This document shows, in pieces, positions 34,478 to 43,667 of a stretch of DNA of 64,000 nucleotides. The stretch is from Emergencia timonensis. Lineage in GTDB: Bacteria; Bacillota; Clostridia; Peptostreptococcales; Anaerovoracaceae. The stretch covers positions 62,001-126,000 of the forward strand of contig NZ_FLKM01000009.1 in the NCBI RefSeq assembly GCF_900086585.1. The letters are read 5' to 3'. Under the pieces are notes generated by a model. That model was not told the DNA's origin, did not search any database, and worked only from the letters and a program-made list of their open reading frames with translations. The translations under genes were made by a program, and so were the position numbers. Each line of letters starts with the position of its first letter. The stretch's first letter is position 1.

Positions 34478-35899
34478 ATGAAAAAAGTTGATATGATTGT
34501 AAAAGCCCCTTTCTTTTATACGATGCAGGGTGAGGGCGTTGGCTTTCAGTCTGGTGTGGCTATGGTCGTTGACGGAAGCAAGATTATGGACTTTGTTCCA
34601 TTGGACAAGGTGGACCAGGAGTACGAGGCAGAAGAAGTTCTCGATATGTCCCACCATGCGATTTTTCCGGGCTTCATCGACGCGCACATGCATACTCCGG
34701 ACAACATTTTCAGAGGACTGGCGCAGGACACGAATAGTTGGATGATGTATGGGCTTCAGCCGTTTTCCAATGCCGGCAGGAAAGAGGAGCGCGTGGCAGC
34801 GGGAAGGCTGGCCATTGTAGAAGCAATCAAAGCAGGTACGACCACCTTGGGCGATTATCACCAGGGGATGGACGAGACATGTGCGTTCATTGACAAGACT
34901 GGCGCCAGAGGAAACATCACCCAGCTCATTCGTGCGGCGAAACAGAGAGTTTATAAAACAGGCGAGCTATACGAGTTTGTCGATGAGGACGGAGAGAAGA
35001 GCCTGAATGAGAATATAGAGCTCTTTGAAAAGTGGCATAACAAAAACGGTAGAATGCGGATCCTCTTTGGACCACAGGGCGCAGACTTCGTATCGCCAGA
35101 GCTTCTTCTGAAAATACAGAAGGCGGCAAAGGAACGCAATACCAAAATCCATATGCACGTTCAGCAGGGTGACAGGGAGACCTATCAGATCGTAGAACGC
35201 TATGGCAAACGGCCAACCGAATTCTTAGATGACTTAGGCTATCTGGACAGCACTTTGATCGCGGTGCATCTCACTGACTGCAATGATGAAGAGGCAGCTT
35301 TGATTGCTAAACGCGGTGCTGGGATGATTGTAAATCCTGCATCAATAGGAATCATCGACGGCATTGTATGTCCAAGCATGGCCTTCCAGAATGCAGGCGG
35401 AAATGTTGCTCTCGGCTCAGACCAGGCACCGGGAAACAATTGCCACAATATCATTCATGAGATGAAAAATGTGTGCCTCTTCAACAAGATAAAGTATGGA
35501 AACCCGGAGGTTATGCCGGCATGGAGAGCATTACGCATGGCGACCATCGAAGGTGCAAAGGCAGTAGGAGTAGACGATATCGTCGGCTCACTGGAGCCTG
35601 GCAAGCAGGCCGACTTTATAGCAGTTGACCTTGATACGACGTCAATGATGCCTGTTTATACTTATCCGATGAGAAACATCGTTCCTAACCTCGTGTACAG
35701 TGCAAGGGGAAGAGAAGTCGTTCTATCGGTGGTAGCCGGTAAGGTGATTATGCGTGACCAGAAGCTTCTCAACGTAGACGAACAGCAGTTGATCGAAGAA
35801 GTAAAAAAATATCCTGCAGAAGTAGGAAAGAGAGCTGCAAAGGAATTCTTTGAAATTCACGGAACAAACGCACAGTTTATGGAAGAAGATAAGTTATAA
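34478..35899 (+). CDS. ATZ/TRZ-like metal-dependent amidohydrolase
   Basis: 473-residue mononuclear amidohydrolase related to SsnA, guanine deaminase and chlorohydrolases. Metal ligands are HMH in IDAHMHTPDN near 66, His in KIHMHVQQGD near 227, His in AVHLTD near 265 and Asp in LGSDQAPGNN near 311. Family members deaminate or hydrolyse N-heterocycles such as guanine, cytosine or triazines. Position suggests it processes a nitrogenous ring before or beside the hydantoinase. An imperfect hairpin of arms AAGAAGC/GCTTCTT lies at 34421-34453 between it and the carrier gene. Confidence 0.87.
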   Translation: MKKVDMIVKAPFFYTMQGEGVGFQSGVAMVVDGSKIMDFVPLDKVDQEYEAEEVLDMSHHAIFPGFIDAHMHTPDNIFRGLAQDTNSWMMYGLQPFSNAGRKEERVAAGRLAIVEAIKAGTTTLGDYHQGMDETCAFIDKTGARGNITQLIRAAKQRVYKTGELYEFVDEDGEKSLNENIELFEKWHNKNGRMRILFGPQGADFVSPELLLKIQKAAKERNTKIHMHVQQGDRETYQIVERYGKRPTEFLDDLGYLDSTLIAVHLTDCNDEEAALIAKRGAGMIVNPASIGIIDGIVCPSMAFQNAGGNVALGSDQAPGNNCHNIIHEMKNVCLFNKIKYGNPEVMPAWRALRMATIEGAKAVGVDDIVGSLEPGKQADFIAVDLDTTSMMPVYTYPMRNIVPNLVYSARGREVVLSVVAGKVIMRDQKLLNVDEQQLIEEVKKYPAEVGKRAAKEFFEIHGTNAQFMEEDKL

Positions 35900-35922
35900 G
35901 ACAAGAAATTCATATTTGATGA

Positions 35923-35954
35923 AGGTATGCAGGTCGTGATAGACCTGCATACCT
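35923..35954 (+). terminator. Hairpin between amidohydrolase and permease genes
   Basis: A perfect 13-bp repeat (AGGTATGCAGGTC / GACCTGCATACCT) with a GTGATA loop. The following GTTATTAAT is a weak T-tract, so it may only partly terminate. Confidence 0.6.
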
Positions 35955-35974
35955 GTTATTAATAGGAGGAAAAC

Positions 35975-36820
35975 GTGTTTTTTTTAATATTGACAATCGC
36001 CTCTCACACACTGGTCATGTTTGCAATGCGGTTTACAGAAAGCAACAGCGGCAACCGATTTGCAGCAACGGTGTTTACCTATATTACATGTGCAATACTT
36101 TCTTTTGCATTAATGGAAGATAAGACGATGTATTACCCGGGGTCAGAGTACTTATTCATGCTGGGCATGTCTGCATTTAATGGAATCTGCATGACTGCCG
36201 GAATGCTTCTCTGCAGGTTAAGTATGGGAGTGAATGGGACACCGATCTCTACCACCTTTAATCGATTGGGCGTTTTAATTCCGACGCTATCTTCGATCCT
36301 GTTTTTTCACGAGATTCCAAAAGCGGTGCAGGTTGTGGGGATTGCACTGGCCATTACAGCCATCGTGTACATCAACTCGGGAACAGAAGAGCGAAAGAAC
36401 AACCATATAAAATCGGTGAAGCTGTTAATTCTGATCTTTGTCGTCGGAGGAATGATCGATCTGAACACGAAGATCTACGAAATATATGGCAATGTTGCTA
36501 TGAAGGGCCAGTACATTTTTTTTACCTTTGTATTTTGCATTATCGTAAGTCTGATCGTAATGATGGCAAAAGAGAGAAGGTTTTCAAAGCAGGATATGTT
36601 GGTTGGAGCGGCAACAGGCGTACCGAATACATTTATTTTGTACTTCAGCCTGAGAGCAGTCAGCGTATTGCCAGCGTACATCGTATTCCCTGCATATAGC
36701 GCAGGTGTGATTTTGCTGGTTAATATATTCAATTATTTTGTGTTCAGAGAATCCCTCTCTAAGCAAGAAAAGGTTGCCACAGGGCTGGTTGCCATAGCGC
36801 TTATTCTGATAAACCTATAG
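35975..36820 (+). CDS. DMT-superfamily (EamA-like) permease
   Basis: 281 residues with nine to ten short hydrophobic segments arranged in two halves, as in drug/metabolite transporters. PISTTFNRLGVLIPTLSS near 89 corresponds to the end of the first half, and the C-terminal EKVATGLVAIALILINL is typical. The start is GTG, preceded by AGGAGGAAAA. Substrate unknown. As the last gene of module B it probably moves a pathway compound or an excess amino acid. Confidence 0.75.
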   Translation: MFFLILTIASHTLVMFAMRFTESNSGNRFAATVFTYITCAILSFALMEDKTMYYPGSEYLFMLGMSAFNGICMTAGMLLCRLSMGVNGTPISTTFNRLGVLIPTLSSILFFHEIPKAVQVVGIALAITAIVYINSGTEERKNNHIKSVKLLILIFVVGGMIDLNTKIYEIYGNVAMKGQYIFFTFVFCIIVSLIVMMAKERRFSKQDMLVGAATGVPNTFILYFSLRAVSVLPAYIVFPAYSAGVILLVNIFNYFVFRESLSKQEKVATGLVAIALILINL

Positions 36821-36858
36821 AGCACTGGAACCGTGAAATTCCTTTCATTCATAGATAG

Positions 36859-36887
36859 AGATAACTATTGTGTATTTTTAGTTATCT
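36859..36887. promoter_or_regulatory. Operator-like inverted repeat before the E3 gene
   Basis: AGATAACTA-N11-TAGTTATCT, perfect 9-bp arms, 50 nt before the start of the dihydrolipoyl dehydrogenase gene. A -10-like TAGAAT follows at 36899. It could be an operator for module C, or a weak terminator of the permease gene (TTTC follows). Confidence 0.45.
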
Positions 36888-36937
36888 TTCGAAAATGATA
36901 GAATGAATGTATAAAAGATATGCAGGGAGGAAAGGGT

Positions 36938-38332
36938 ATGAAGCTTACAATCATAGGAGGGGGTCCAGGCGGATATGTAGCCGCAATCAGAGCGGCACAG
37001 CTTGGCGCAGAGGTGACGCTGATTGAGAAAAATGCCATGGGCGGAACCTGTCTGAACATAGGGTGTATTCCTACAAAGGCGCTGCTGCACGCGGCAGACT
37101 TATATCACCAGATAAAAAATGATGCAAAGAGAAACGGGATCGTAGCGGAGGATGTACATATTGACTTTGAAGTGATGCAGAAGAGAAAGGCCGCCGTGGT
37201 GAAGCAGCTGGTCAACGGGGTCACCGGTCTCATGAAAGCATATGGCGTCAAGGTAGTCAAAGGCGCTGCAAAGTTTAAGACCGCGGATACGGTCATAGTT
37301 ATGGGAGAAGAAACCACGGAGATCACTTCTGATAAGGTAATCATCGCCAGCGGTTCTGTTCCATCAGTCGTCCCCATTCCGGGACACGACCTTGCAGGTG
37401 TCGTTGACAGCACAGGCGCACTTGAATTTGAGGAAATTCCAGAGAGCCTCTGCGTGATTGGAGGCGGTGTGATCGGAGTGGAAATGGCGCAGGTGTATCA
37501 GCGTTTGGGAACTAAGGTAACAATTGTGGAGATGCTTCCCGACATTCTTACAAACCTGGACGAAGACGTGACTGCGGTGATCAAAAAAGCAATGAAGAGG
37601 GCAAAGACCGAGATTCTGTTAGAAACAAAAGTAGAGTGCATAGAAAAGAACGAAAGCAGCTTAGTGGTTCATGTCACAGATAAAGAAGGAAAGGCTCGAG
37701 AGATCGAAGTTGAAAAGGTACTCCTGTGTGTCGGGAGACGGCCTGCGACGGAGGAACTGAGACTGGATATACTTGGAATTGCAACAGAAAAAAATAAAAT
37801 TATGGTAGATGAAAATTACCAGACAAATATAGAAAATGTATATGCCATCGGCGACTGTATCGGAGGAATCATGCTGGCTCATGTCGCTTCGGCAGAAGGA
37901 ATCAGCGCAGTGGAAAAAATCATGGGAGTGGAAAGTGATATCGACTTCGAGACGGTTCCGTCGTGTATCTACACTTATCCCGAGCTGAGCGGCGTAGGAT
38001 TGACAGAAAAGCAAGCGCTGAATCAGGGGCTGGACTATGAAGTCGGAACGTTCCCACTGGCGGCAAATGGAAAATCTCTGATTGCCGGGGAAACCTCAGG
38101 TCTGGCCAAGATCATCGCAGATAAAGAGTCGGGAGCGATTCTCGGGGTCCACATGGCAGGACCTGGCGCCACAGAGCTGATCGCAGAAGGTGCATTGGCC
38201 ATCCATAAAAAAGCAACTGTCCGCGATCTGATGTCAACGATCCACGCACATCCGTCGGTTGGAGAATCGCTGCAGGAAGCGGCACATGCGGTATTTGGAA
38301 ATGCCCTCAACATGCCGCCGGTAAAAAAATAA
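36938..38332 (+). CDS. lpdA: Dihydrolipoyl dehydrogenase (E3)
   Basis: FAD disulfide oxidoreductase of 464 residues that reoxidises dihydrolipoamide with NAD. FAD motif GGGPGGYVA is at 7-15, the redox disulfide in GGTCLNIGCIPTK near 39-44, the NAD motif GGGVIGVEMA near 174, AIGDCIGG near 304, and the acid-base His-Glu in HAHPSVGES near 440. There is no N-terminal lipoyl domain. GGGAGGAAAGGG selects the ATG at 36938. It is the only E3 in the window and the likely partner of the E1/lipoyl/E2 genes at 18.5-21.5 kb. Confidence 0.94.
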   Translation: MKLTIIGGGPGGYVAAIRAAQLGAEVTLIEKNAMGGTCLNIGCIPTKALLHAADLYHQIKNDAKRNGIVAEDVHIDFEVMQKRKAAVVKQLVNGVTGLMKAYGVKVVKGAAKFKTADTVIVMGEETTEITSDKVIIASGSVPSVVPIPGHDLAGVVDSTGALEFEEIPESLCVIGGGVIGVEMAQVYQRLGTKVTIVEMLPDILTNLDEDVTAVIKKAMKRAKTEILLETKVECIEKNESSLVVHVTDKEGKAREIEVEKVLLCVGRRPATEELRLDILGIATEKNKIMVDENYQTNIENVYAIGDCIGGIMLAHVASAEGISAVEKIMGVESDIDFETVPSCIYTYPELSGVGLTEKQALNQGLDYEVGTFPLAANGKSLIAGETSGLAKIIADKESGAILGVHMAGPGATELIAEGALAIHKKATVRDLMSTIHAHPSVGESLQEAAHAVFGNALNMPPVKK

Positions 38333-38369
38333 ATCGTATCAATTCACATAAAATCAAGGAGGACTTCTA

Positions 38370-39845
38370 ATGGCGTTAATGACAGCAGCTCAATACATAG
38401 AGAGCTTGAGAAAATTAAATACAAAGGTTTACATGTTCGGCGAAAGGATTGAAAACTGGGTGGATCATCCGATGATCAGACCATCTGTCAACTGCGTTGC
38501 GATGACCTATGCCCTGGCACAGGACCCGCAGTATGCAGAACTCATGACCGTAAAATCACACCTTACAGGGAAGACCATAAACCGGTTTGCCAATATCCAT
38601 CAAAGCGCTGAGGACTTAAAGAACAAGGTGAAGATGCAGAGGCTTTTAGGACAGAAAACGGCCAGTTGCTTTCAAAGGTGTGTCGGCATGGACGCATTCA
38701 ATGCAGTATATTCAACTACCTTCGAAATAGATGAAAAATACGGAACGAAATACCACGAAAACTTCAAACAATTTTTAGAGATGGTGCAGGAGGAGGACTT
38801 GACCGTAGACGGCGCTATGACGGATCCGAAGGGAGACAGAAGCAAGGCGCCCCACGGACAAGAGGATCCTGATCTTTTTGTAAGGATCAAGGAAAGAAGA
38901 GCGGACGGCATCGTGGTCAGAGGCGCGAAATGTCATCAGACCGGTTCGGTTAACTCCCACTGGCATATCGTCATGCCGACCATGGCAATGGGACCTGACG
39001 ATAAAGATTATGCGGTATCCTTTGCCTGTCCAAGCGACGCGGACGGTCTTTTCATGATCTACGGAAGACAGTCCTGTGATACGAGAAAGCTGGAAGATGG
39101 TGCGGACATCGATCTGGGAAACAGGAAATTCGGCGGACAAGAGGCGCTGGTCGTATTCGACGATGTCTTTATTCCGAATGAAAACATCTTCATGGAAGGA
39201 GAATATGATTTCGCCGGAATGCTTGTGGAACGCTTTGCCGGTTTTCACAGGCAGTCATATGGCGGCTGCAAGGTCGGAGTCGGCGATGTGGTCATCGGCG
39301 CGGCTGCTCTTGCTGCGGAATACAACGGTGTAGAGAAGGCTTCGGCTGTGAAGGACAAGCTCATAGAGATGACACATCTCAACGAAACCTTATATAGCTG
39401 TGGTATGGCGTGCTCCTGCGAAGGAAAGCCCACAAAATGCGGCAGCTATATGATCGATCTGCTCCTTGCCAACGTATGCAAACAAAATGTGACCAGGTTT
39501 CCTTATGAAATTGTCAGATTGGCAGAGGATGTGGCAGGGGGCCTGATGGTGACTATGCCGTCACAAAAGGACTTTGACGCGGAGACCGTAGTGGGGAAAA
39601 ACGGAGAAACCATCGGCGATTTCTGCAATAAATTCTTTGTTGGAAACGGAAGTTGTTCGACCGAGGACAGAATGCGGGTGATGAGATTTTTAGAAAATAT
39701 CTGCCTGGGAAGTGCCGCGGTAGGGTACAGGACAGAGTCCATGCACGGCGCGGGATCGCCGCAGGCGCAGAGAGTCATGATTGCAAGACAGGGAGATATG
39801 GAGGGCAAGAAGGAACTTGCCAAAAGAATTTCAGGTATAAAATAA
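38370..39845 (+). CDS. abfD: 4-hydroxybutyryl-CoA dehydratase/vinylacetyl-CoA isomerase homologue
   Basis: 491-residue flavoprotein of the AbfD family, which dehydrates 4-hydroxybutyryl-CoA to crotonyl-CoA through a ketyl radical using FAD and a 4Fe-4S cluster. All four cluster ligands known from the Clostridium aminobutyricum enzyme fit: Cys100 and Cys104 in CFQRC, and His293 and Cys300 in HRQSYGGC (family numbering 99/103/292/299). Cluster ligands separate it from the related 4-hydroxyphenylacetate 3-monooxygenases. No 4-hydroxybutyrate dehydrogenase or CoA-transferase is present here, so a related hydroxyacyl-CoA is possible. AAGGAGGA precedes the ATG. Confidence 0.88.
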   Translation: MALMTAAQYIESLRKLNTKVYMFGERIENWVDHPMIRPSVNCVAMTYALAQDPQYAELMTVKSHLTGKTINRFANIHQSAEDLKNKVKMQRLLGQKTASCFQRCVGMDAFNAVYSTTFEIDEKYGTKYHENFKQFLEMVQEEDLTVDGAMTDPKGDRSKAPHGQEDPDLFVRIKERRADGIVVRGAKCHQTGSVNSHWHIVMPTMAMGPDDKDYAVSFACPSDADGLFMIYGRQSCDTRKLEDGADIDLGNRKFGGQEALVVFDDVFIPNENIFMEGEYDFAGMLVERFAGFHRQSYGGCKVGVGDVVIGAAALAAEYNGVEKASAVKDKLIEMTHLNETLYSCGMACSCEGKPTKCGSYMIDLLLANVCKQNVTRFPYEIVRLAEDVAGGLMVTMPSQKDFDAETVVGKNGETIGDFCNKFFVGNGSCSTEDRMRVMRFLENICLGSAAVGYRTESMHGAGSPQAQRVMIARQGDMEGKKELAKRISGIK

Positions 39846-39858
39846 TGGAGGGAAAATA

Positions 39859-40998
39859 ATGGAATTCAGTTATTCAAGAGAGCAGCAGATGGTAAAAAAG
39901 ATGCTGAAAGGATTTGCAGAAAATGAAATTGCACCGATTTCGGCGGAAATCGATGAGAAGGCGGAGTACCCATACGAAACGATTGCAAAGCTTGCAGAGC
40001 TTGGGGTGATGGGTATGCCTTTTCCTGAAAGCTATGGCGGCGCAGGGACGGACTACCTCACTTACATCATGGCGGTGGAAGAGATTTCAAAGGTTGACGC
40101 AGCCCATGGCGTGATCGTGCAGACCCATAACGCACTTTGCTGCTGGCCGATTTTTACTTACGGGACAGAAGAACAGAAACAAAAATACCTGCCAAACTTG
40201 TTATCCGGAAAACACCTGGGCGCCTTTGGACTGACAGAGCCTAACGCCGGGACCGACGCGGCCGGAACGCAGACGAAAGCCCGCTTAGACGGAGACCAAT
40301 GGGTGCTGGACGGAAGTAAAATTTTCATTTCTGGCGGCGGCATTGCAGACGTGTACATCATCATGGCGATGACAGATAAGTCAAAGGGGACCAAAGGCAT
40401 CAGTGCATTTATCGTAGAGAAAGGCACGCCGGGATTCACAGCGCCGAAACACGAAAATAAGATGGGAATCAGAGGATCTATTGCAGCGGAGCTGGTATTT
40501 GAAGAATGCAGAATACCGAAAGAAAACCTTCTTGGACAGGAGGGCAAAGGCTTTAAGGTCGCCATGTCCTCCCTGGATGTGGGAAGGCTGGGTATTGCTG
40601 CACAGGCGCTTGGTATTGCCCAGGGGGCTTTTGATGAAACTGTAAAATACATGAAGCAGAGAAAGCAGTTTGGCAGATCTCTCGATAAATTCCAGGCGCT
40701 TTCCTTCGAAATGGCTTCCATGAAAGTGAAAATCGATGGAGCCAGATATCTGCTATATGATGCCTGTAACAGAAGAGACAGAGGTCTGCCTTCTTCGGTG
40801 GCAGCGGCAGAAGCAAAGCTTGCCTGTTCAGAGGCAGCTTCCTATGTTACAAACAAGGCTGTGCAGTTCCACGGCGGATATGGATACATCAAAGATTATC
40901 CTGTTGAGAGAATGTACAGAGATGCTAAAATCACAGAAATATACGAGGGCACATCTGAAGTCATGAAGATGGTCATGTCCGGTGAAATTTTTAAATAG
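39859..40998 (+). CDS. Acyl-CoA dehydrogenase (butyryl-CoA dehydrogenase type)
   Basis: 379-residue FAD acyl-CoA dehydrogenase of standard length. Motifs are LTEPNAGTDAAG near 126, WVLDGSKIFISGGG, QFGRSLDKFQ near 272, HGGYGYIKDYPVERMYRDAK and the catalytic Glu in IYEGTSE near 365. It follows the AbfD gene by 13 nt and precedes etfBA, so it probably reduces crotonyl-CoA (or a similar enoyl-CoA) to the acyl-CoA with electrons from EtfAB. Confidence 0.92.
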   Translation: MEFSYSREQQMVKKMLKGFAENEIAPISAEIDEKAEYPYETIAKLAELGVMGMPFPESYGGAGTDYLTYIMAVEEISKVDAAHGVIVQTHNALCCWPIFTYGTEEQKQKYLPNLLSGKHLGAFGLTEPNAGTDAAGTQTKARLDGDQWVLDGSKIFISGGGIADVYIIMAMTDKSKGTKGISAFIVEKGTPGFTAPKHENKMGIRGSIAAELVFEECRIPKENLLGQEGKGFKVAMSSLDVGRLGIAAQALGIAQGAFDETVKYMKQRKQFGRSLDKFQALSFEMASMKVKIDGARYLLYDACNRRDRGLPSSVAAAEAKLACSEAASYVTNKAVQFHGGYGYIKDYPVERMYRDAKITEIYEGTSEVMKMVMSGEIFK

Positions 40999-41017
40999 AT
41001 GATGGGAGAGTGTAACA

Positions 41018-41806
41018 ATGAAAATAGTTGTATGCGTAAAACAAGTTCCAGACACCACGGAAATCAAGATAAATCCTGAAACAGGGACTTTGATCAGAGA
41101 TGGGGTACCTGCAATTTTAAACCCGGATGATGCAAACGCCTTGGAACAGGCCCTTCAGATCAAGGACGAAAACCCGGGCTCTACGGTAACCGTTGTGACG
41201 ATGGGACCCCCGCAGGCACAGGAAATGCTAGAGGAGTGCATGGCAATGGGAGCGGATGACGCTGTATTGCTTTCTGACAGAGCCCTTGGCGGTTCTGACA
41301 CATGGGCTACATCAAATGCTATTGCCGCAGGGATCAAAAAAATTGGTGAATATGATATCATCTTTGCCGGCAGACAGGCCATCGACGGAGATACAGCACA
41401 GGTAGGACCGCAGATTGCTGAGAAGCTTGGAATTCCCCAGGTCACCTACGTAAAAAACTTTGAATTGCAGGATCAGAGCGCAATCGTAGAACGATCTCTT
41501 GAAGATGGATATGAGAAGTTAAAGGTGAAGCTTCCTTGCGTGCTGACAGCCATTAAAGAACTCAATGTGCCAAGATATATGTCTGTCAGGGGCATCTTGA
41601 GAGCAGCGAAAACAGAGGTGAAAGTCTGGAACGCAGCGGATATCGGTGTAGACGTTGAGACAGTAGGTCTCAAGGCTTCGCCGACGAACGTATTCAAATC
41701 CTTTACACCAAAACCAAAGGGGGTGGGCGTAAAGATTGAAGGTGACACACCGAAAGAAAAAGCTGCAAATCTGTTAATTGCACTGAAAGAAAAACACATC
41801 ATCTAG
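41018..41806 (+). CDS. etfB: Electron transfer flavoprotein beta subunit
   Basis: 262-residue EtfB. The N-terminus [31 protein letters not shown] near 37, and [18 protein letters not shown] near 122 match clostridial EtfB proteins of the Bcd-EtfAB group, some of which bifurcate electrons from NADH to enoyl-CoA and ferredoxin. Bifurcation is an inference from that similarity, not proven here. Ends 13 nt before etfA. Confidence 0.93.
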   Translation: MKIVVCVKQVPDTTEIKINPETGTLIRDGVPAILNPDDANALEQALQIKDENPGSTVTVVTMGPPQAQEMLEECMAMGADDAVLLSDRALGGSDTWATSNAIAAGIKKIGEYDIIFAGRQAIDGDTAQVGPQIAEKLGIPQVTYVKNFELQDQSAIVERSLEDGYEKLKVKLPCVLTAIKELNVPRYMSVRGILRAAKTEVKVWNAADIGVDVETVGLKASPTNVFKSFTPKPKGVGVKIEGDTPKEKAANLLIALKEKHII

Positions 41807-41819
41807 GAGGAAAAGAGTA

Positions 41820-42899
41820 ATGAAGGATTTTAGTGAATATAAGAATGTCTGGGTCTTTGCCGAGCAGAGACAGGGAAAACTGATGAACGTTGCTCTTGAA
41901 CTGATCGGGGAAGGATATAAGCTGTCGAGAGAAATCAGCAAAGATACGAAGCTTTGCGCCGTACTTGCAGGACATGACGTGGATCATCTGGTCGAGGAGC
42001 TGTATGCTTATGGGGCAGACTGTGTATATGTTCTGCAGGACGAACTCCTTGCACAGTATACGACCGATGCATACACAAAGGTGATTACAGATGCCATTCA
42101 TCAATATAAGCCGGAGATCGTCCTCTTTGGCGCGACACATATTGGAAGAGATCTCGCACCGAGAATTGCTGCAAGGCTGAACACCGGCCTTACGGCGGAT
42201 TGTACGAGACTGGATATCAATACAGGGAACTACATGGACTATTTGGAAGAATACACGACGGCAAGCCTTACCGGACTTGACAGAAACGATCCAAGTACGA
42301 ACATCAAACAGACGAGGCCGGCATTTGGCGGAAATCTGATGGCTACCATCGTGACGCCAAATACCAGGCCGCAGATGTCAACGGTCAGACCTGGCGTCAT
42401 GGCGAAACGAGAGCCTGTAGAAGGAGCCGAGGGCGAAAGAGTAGACGTAGAAGTTCAAATCTCGAAGAAGGATATCAATGTAGAGGTTCTGGAAGTAGTC
42501 AAAGCGGCGAAAGAGTTGGTTTCCCTTACGGATGCGAAGATCATCTGTTCAGGTGGAAGAGGTCTGGGCGGCCCGGAGAACTTCAAGCTCATCGAAGAAC
42601 TCGCTGAAAAAGTTGGAGGCGTTGTCGGCGCATCTCGTGCGGCAGTAGATGCGGGATGGATTGATCCCAGCCATCAGGTTGGACAGACAGGAACTACCGT
42701 AAAACCAGAGATCTATTTTGCATGCGGTATCTCCGGTGCGATTCAGCATCTTGCGGGCATGCAGACATCCAAGATCATCATTGCCATCAACAAAGATCCG
42801 GAGTGTCCGATGATGCAGCTTGCAGATTACGCAATTGAAGGAGATCTGAAGAAAGTGATCCCTGAGTTGATTGCGATGTGGGACAGCGAAGAACAATAG
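41820..42899 (+). CDS. etfA: Electron transfer flavoprotein alpha subunit
   Basis: 359-residue EtfA. The C-terminal FAD domain has [11 protein letters not shown] near 243, [32 protein letters not shown] near 291 and [11 protein letters not shown]. The N-terminal domain has the usual [17 protein letters not shown] near 103. It lacks an added ferredoxin domain. AGGAGGAAAAG precedes the ATG, and the stop abuts the following MBL gene. Confidence 0.93.
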   Translation: MKDFSEYKNVWVFAEQRQGKLMNVALELIGEGYKLSREISKDTKLCAVLAGHDVDHLVEELYAYGADCVYVLQDELLAQYTTDAYTKVITDAIHQYKPEIVLFGATHIGRDLAPRIAARLNTGLTADCTRLDINTGNYMDYLEEYTTASLTGLDRNDPSTNIKQTRPAFGGNLMATIVTPNTRPQMSTVRPGVMAKREPVEGAEGERVDVEVQISKKDINVEVLEVVKAAKELVSLTDAKIICSGGRGLGGPENFKLIEELAEKVGGVVGASRAAVDAGWIDPSHQVGQTGTTVKPEIYFACGISGAIQHLAGMQTSKIIIAINKDPECPMMQLADYAIEGDLKKVIPELIAMWDSEEQ

Positions 42900-43667
42900 A
42901 TGTATACCAAAGAGAACATAAGAATCAGATATCTTACTAACTGTGCCGTATTCATAGAATACGGTACAGTTAAAATAATAGTGGATGCAATTTTTTCTGG
43001 GAAGCAGCCTTTTAACATTATGGACAGAGAAACCGAAGAAGAGATTCTTAACGGAACTGGTGAATTTGAAAATATCAATTATGTCCTCGTGACCCACTGC
43101 CACAACGATCACTACAATGGCAGCAAGCTTTTGAAATTTTTAAAAAACAATCCCCAGGCAAAGCTGATCGTTCCCAGTAACGCGAGGCTGGATGCAGACC
43201 GGCTTGAGGAAGTCCGTGCGACACCGATTTTTCTGACAGGAGAAGCTGGAAAAATACAGAACCTTGATTTTGGGTCGCTTCACATCGAATATATGAAGAC
43301 GAACCACCTCACCTATCGATATCCGGACCACTATATCTACAATATCATCCTGGGAGACGCAAATGTTTTGCTGACTGCAGATATGGACTATGCTGCCATG
43401 GAGTGGTTAGGTCAATTTACGAAGAAAAAATATTCTGTAGTATTTTTATGCCACATTTTCTTATGGCATAGGAAGTGGCGGGAACAGATTGAAGCGCTAA
43501 ATTATACAGAAACTTTCTTTTACCATCTTCCAGATGAAGAACGTGATCGTAACAGTTATAGAAAAAAAGCGCTGATGTACTGGGATAAACACAGTCCGGA
43601 CTTCACCAATGCGGACCTTCTCCAGTACAACCTGCCAATACTGCGAGGTAAATATGAAATATATTGA
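42900..43667 (+). CDS. Metallo-beta-lactamase fold hydrolase (UlaG-like)
   Basis: 255-residue MBL-fold protein with the metal motif THCHNDHYNG (HxHxDH) near 61-69, a His in KTNHLTY and Asp in LLTADMDY near 161. Such folds include lactonases and UlaG-type L-ascorbate-6-phosphate lactonase. Its ATG directly follows the etfA stop with only a weak ribosome-binding site, so translational coupling is likely, and its end overlaps the lipoate ligase gene by 14 nt. The substrate is unknown; a lactone or cyclic intermediate of the block is plausible. Confidence 0.78.
   Translation: MYTKENIRIRYLTNCAVFIEYGTVKIIVDAIFSGKQPFNIMDRETEEEILNGTGEFENINYVLVTHCHNDHYNGSKLLKFLKNNPQAKLIVPSNARLDADRLEEVRATPIFLTGEAGKIQNLDFGSLHIEYMKTNHLTYRYPDHYIYNIILGDANVLLTADMDYAAMEWLGQFTKKKYSVVFLCHIFLWHRKWREQIEALNYTETFFYHLPDEERDRNSYRKKALMYWDKHSPDFTNADLLQYNLPILRGKYEIY

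Noticed and set aside
27970..35899. Known gut uric-acid/purine degradation cluster
   Set aside because: Hydantoinase, M20, amidohydrolase and PLP genes overlap in type, but ygeW-type carbamoyltransferase, ygfK and xanthine dehydrogenase genes are absent, and the PLP protein is threonine-dehydratase-sized.
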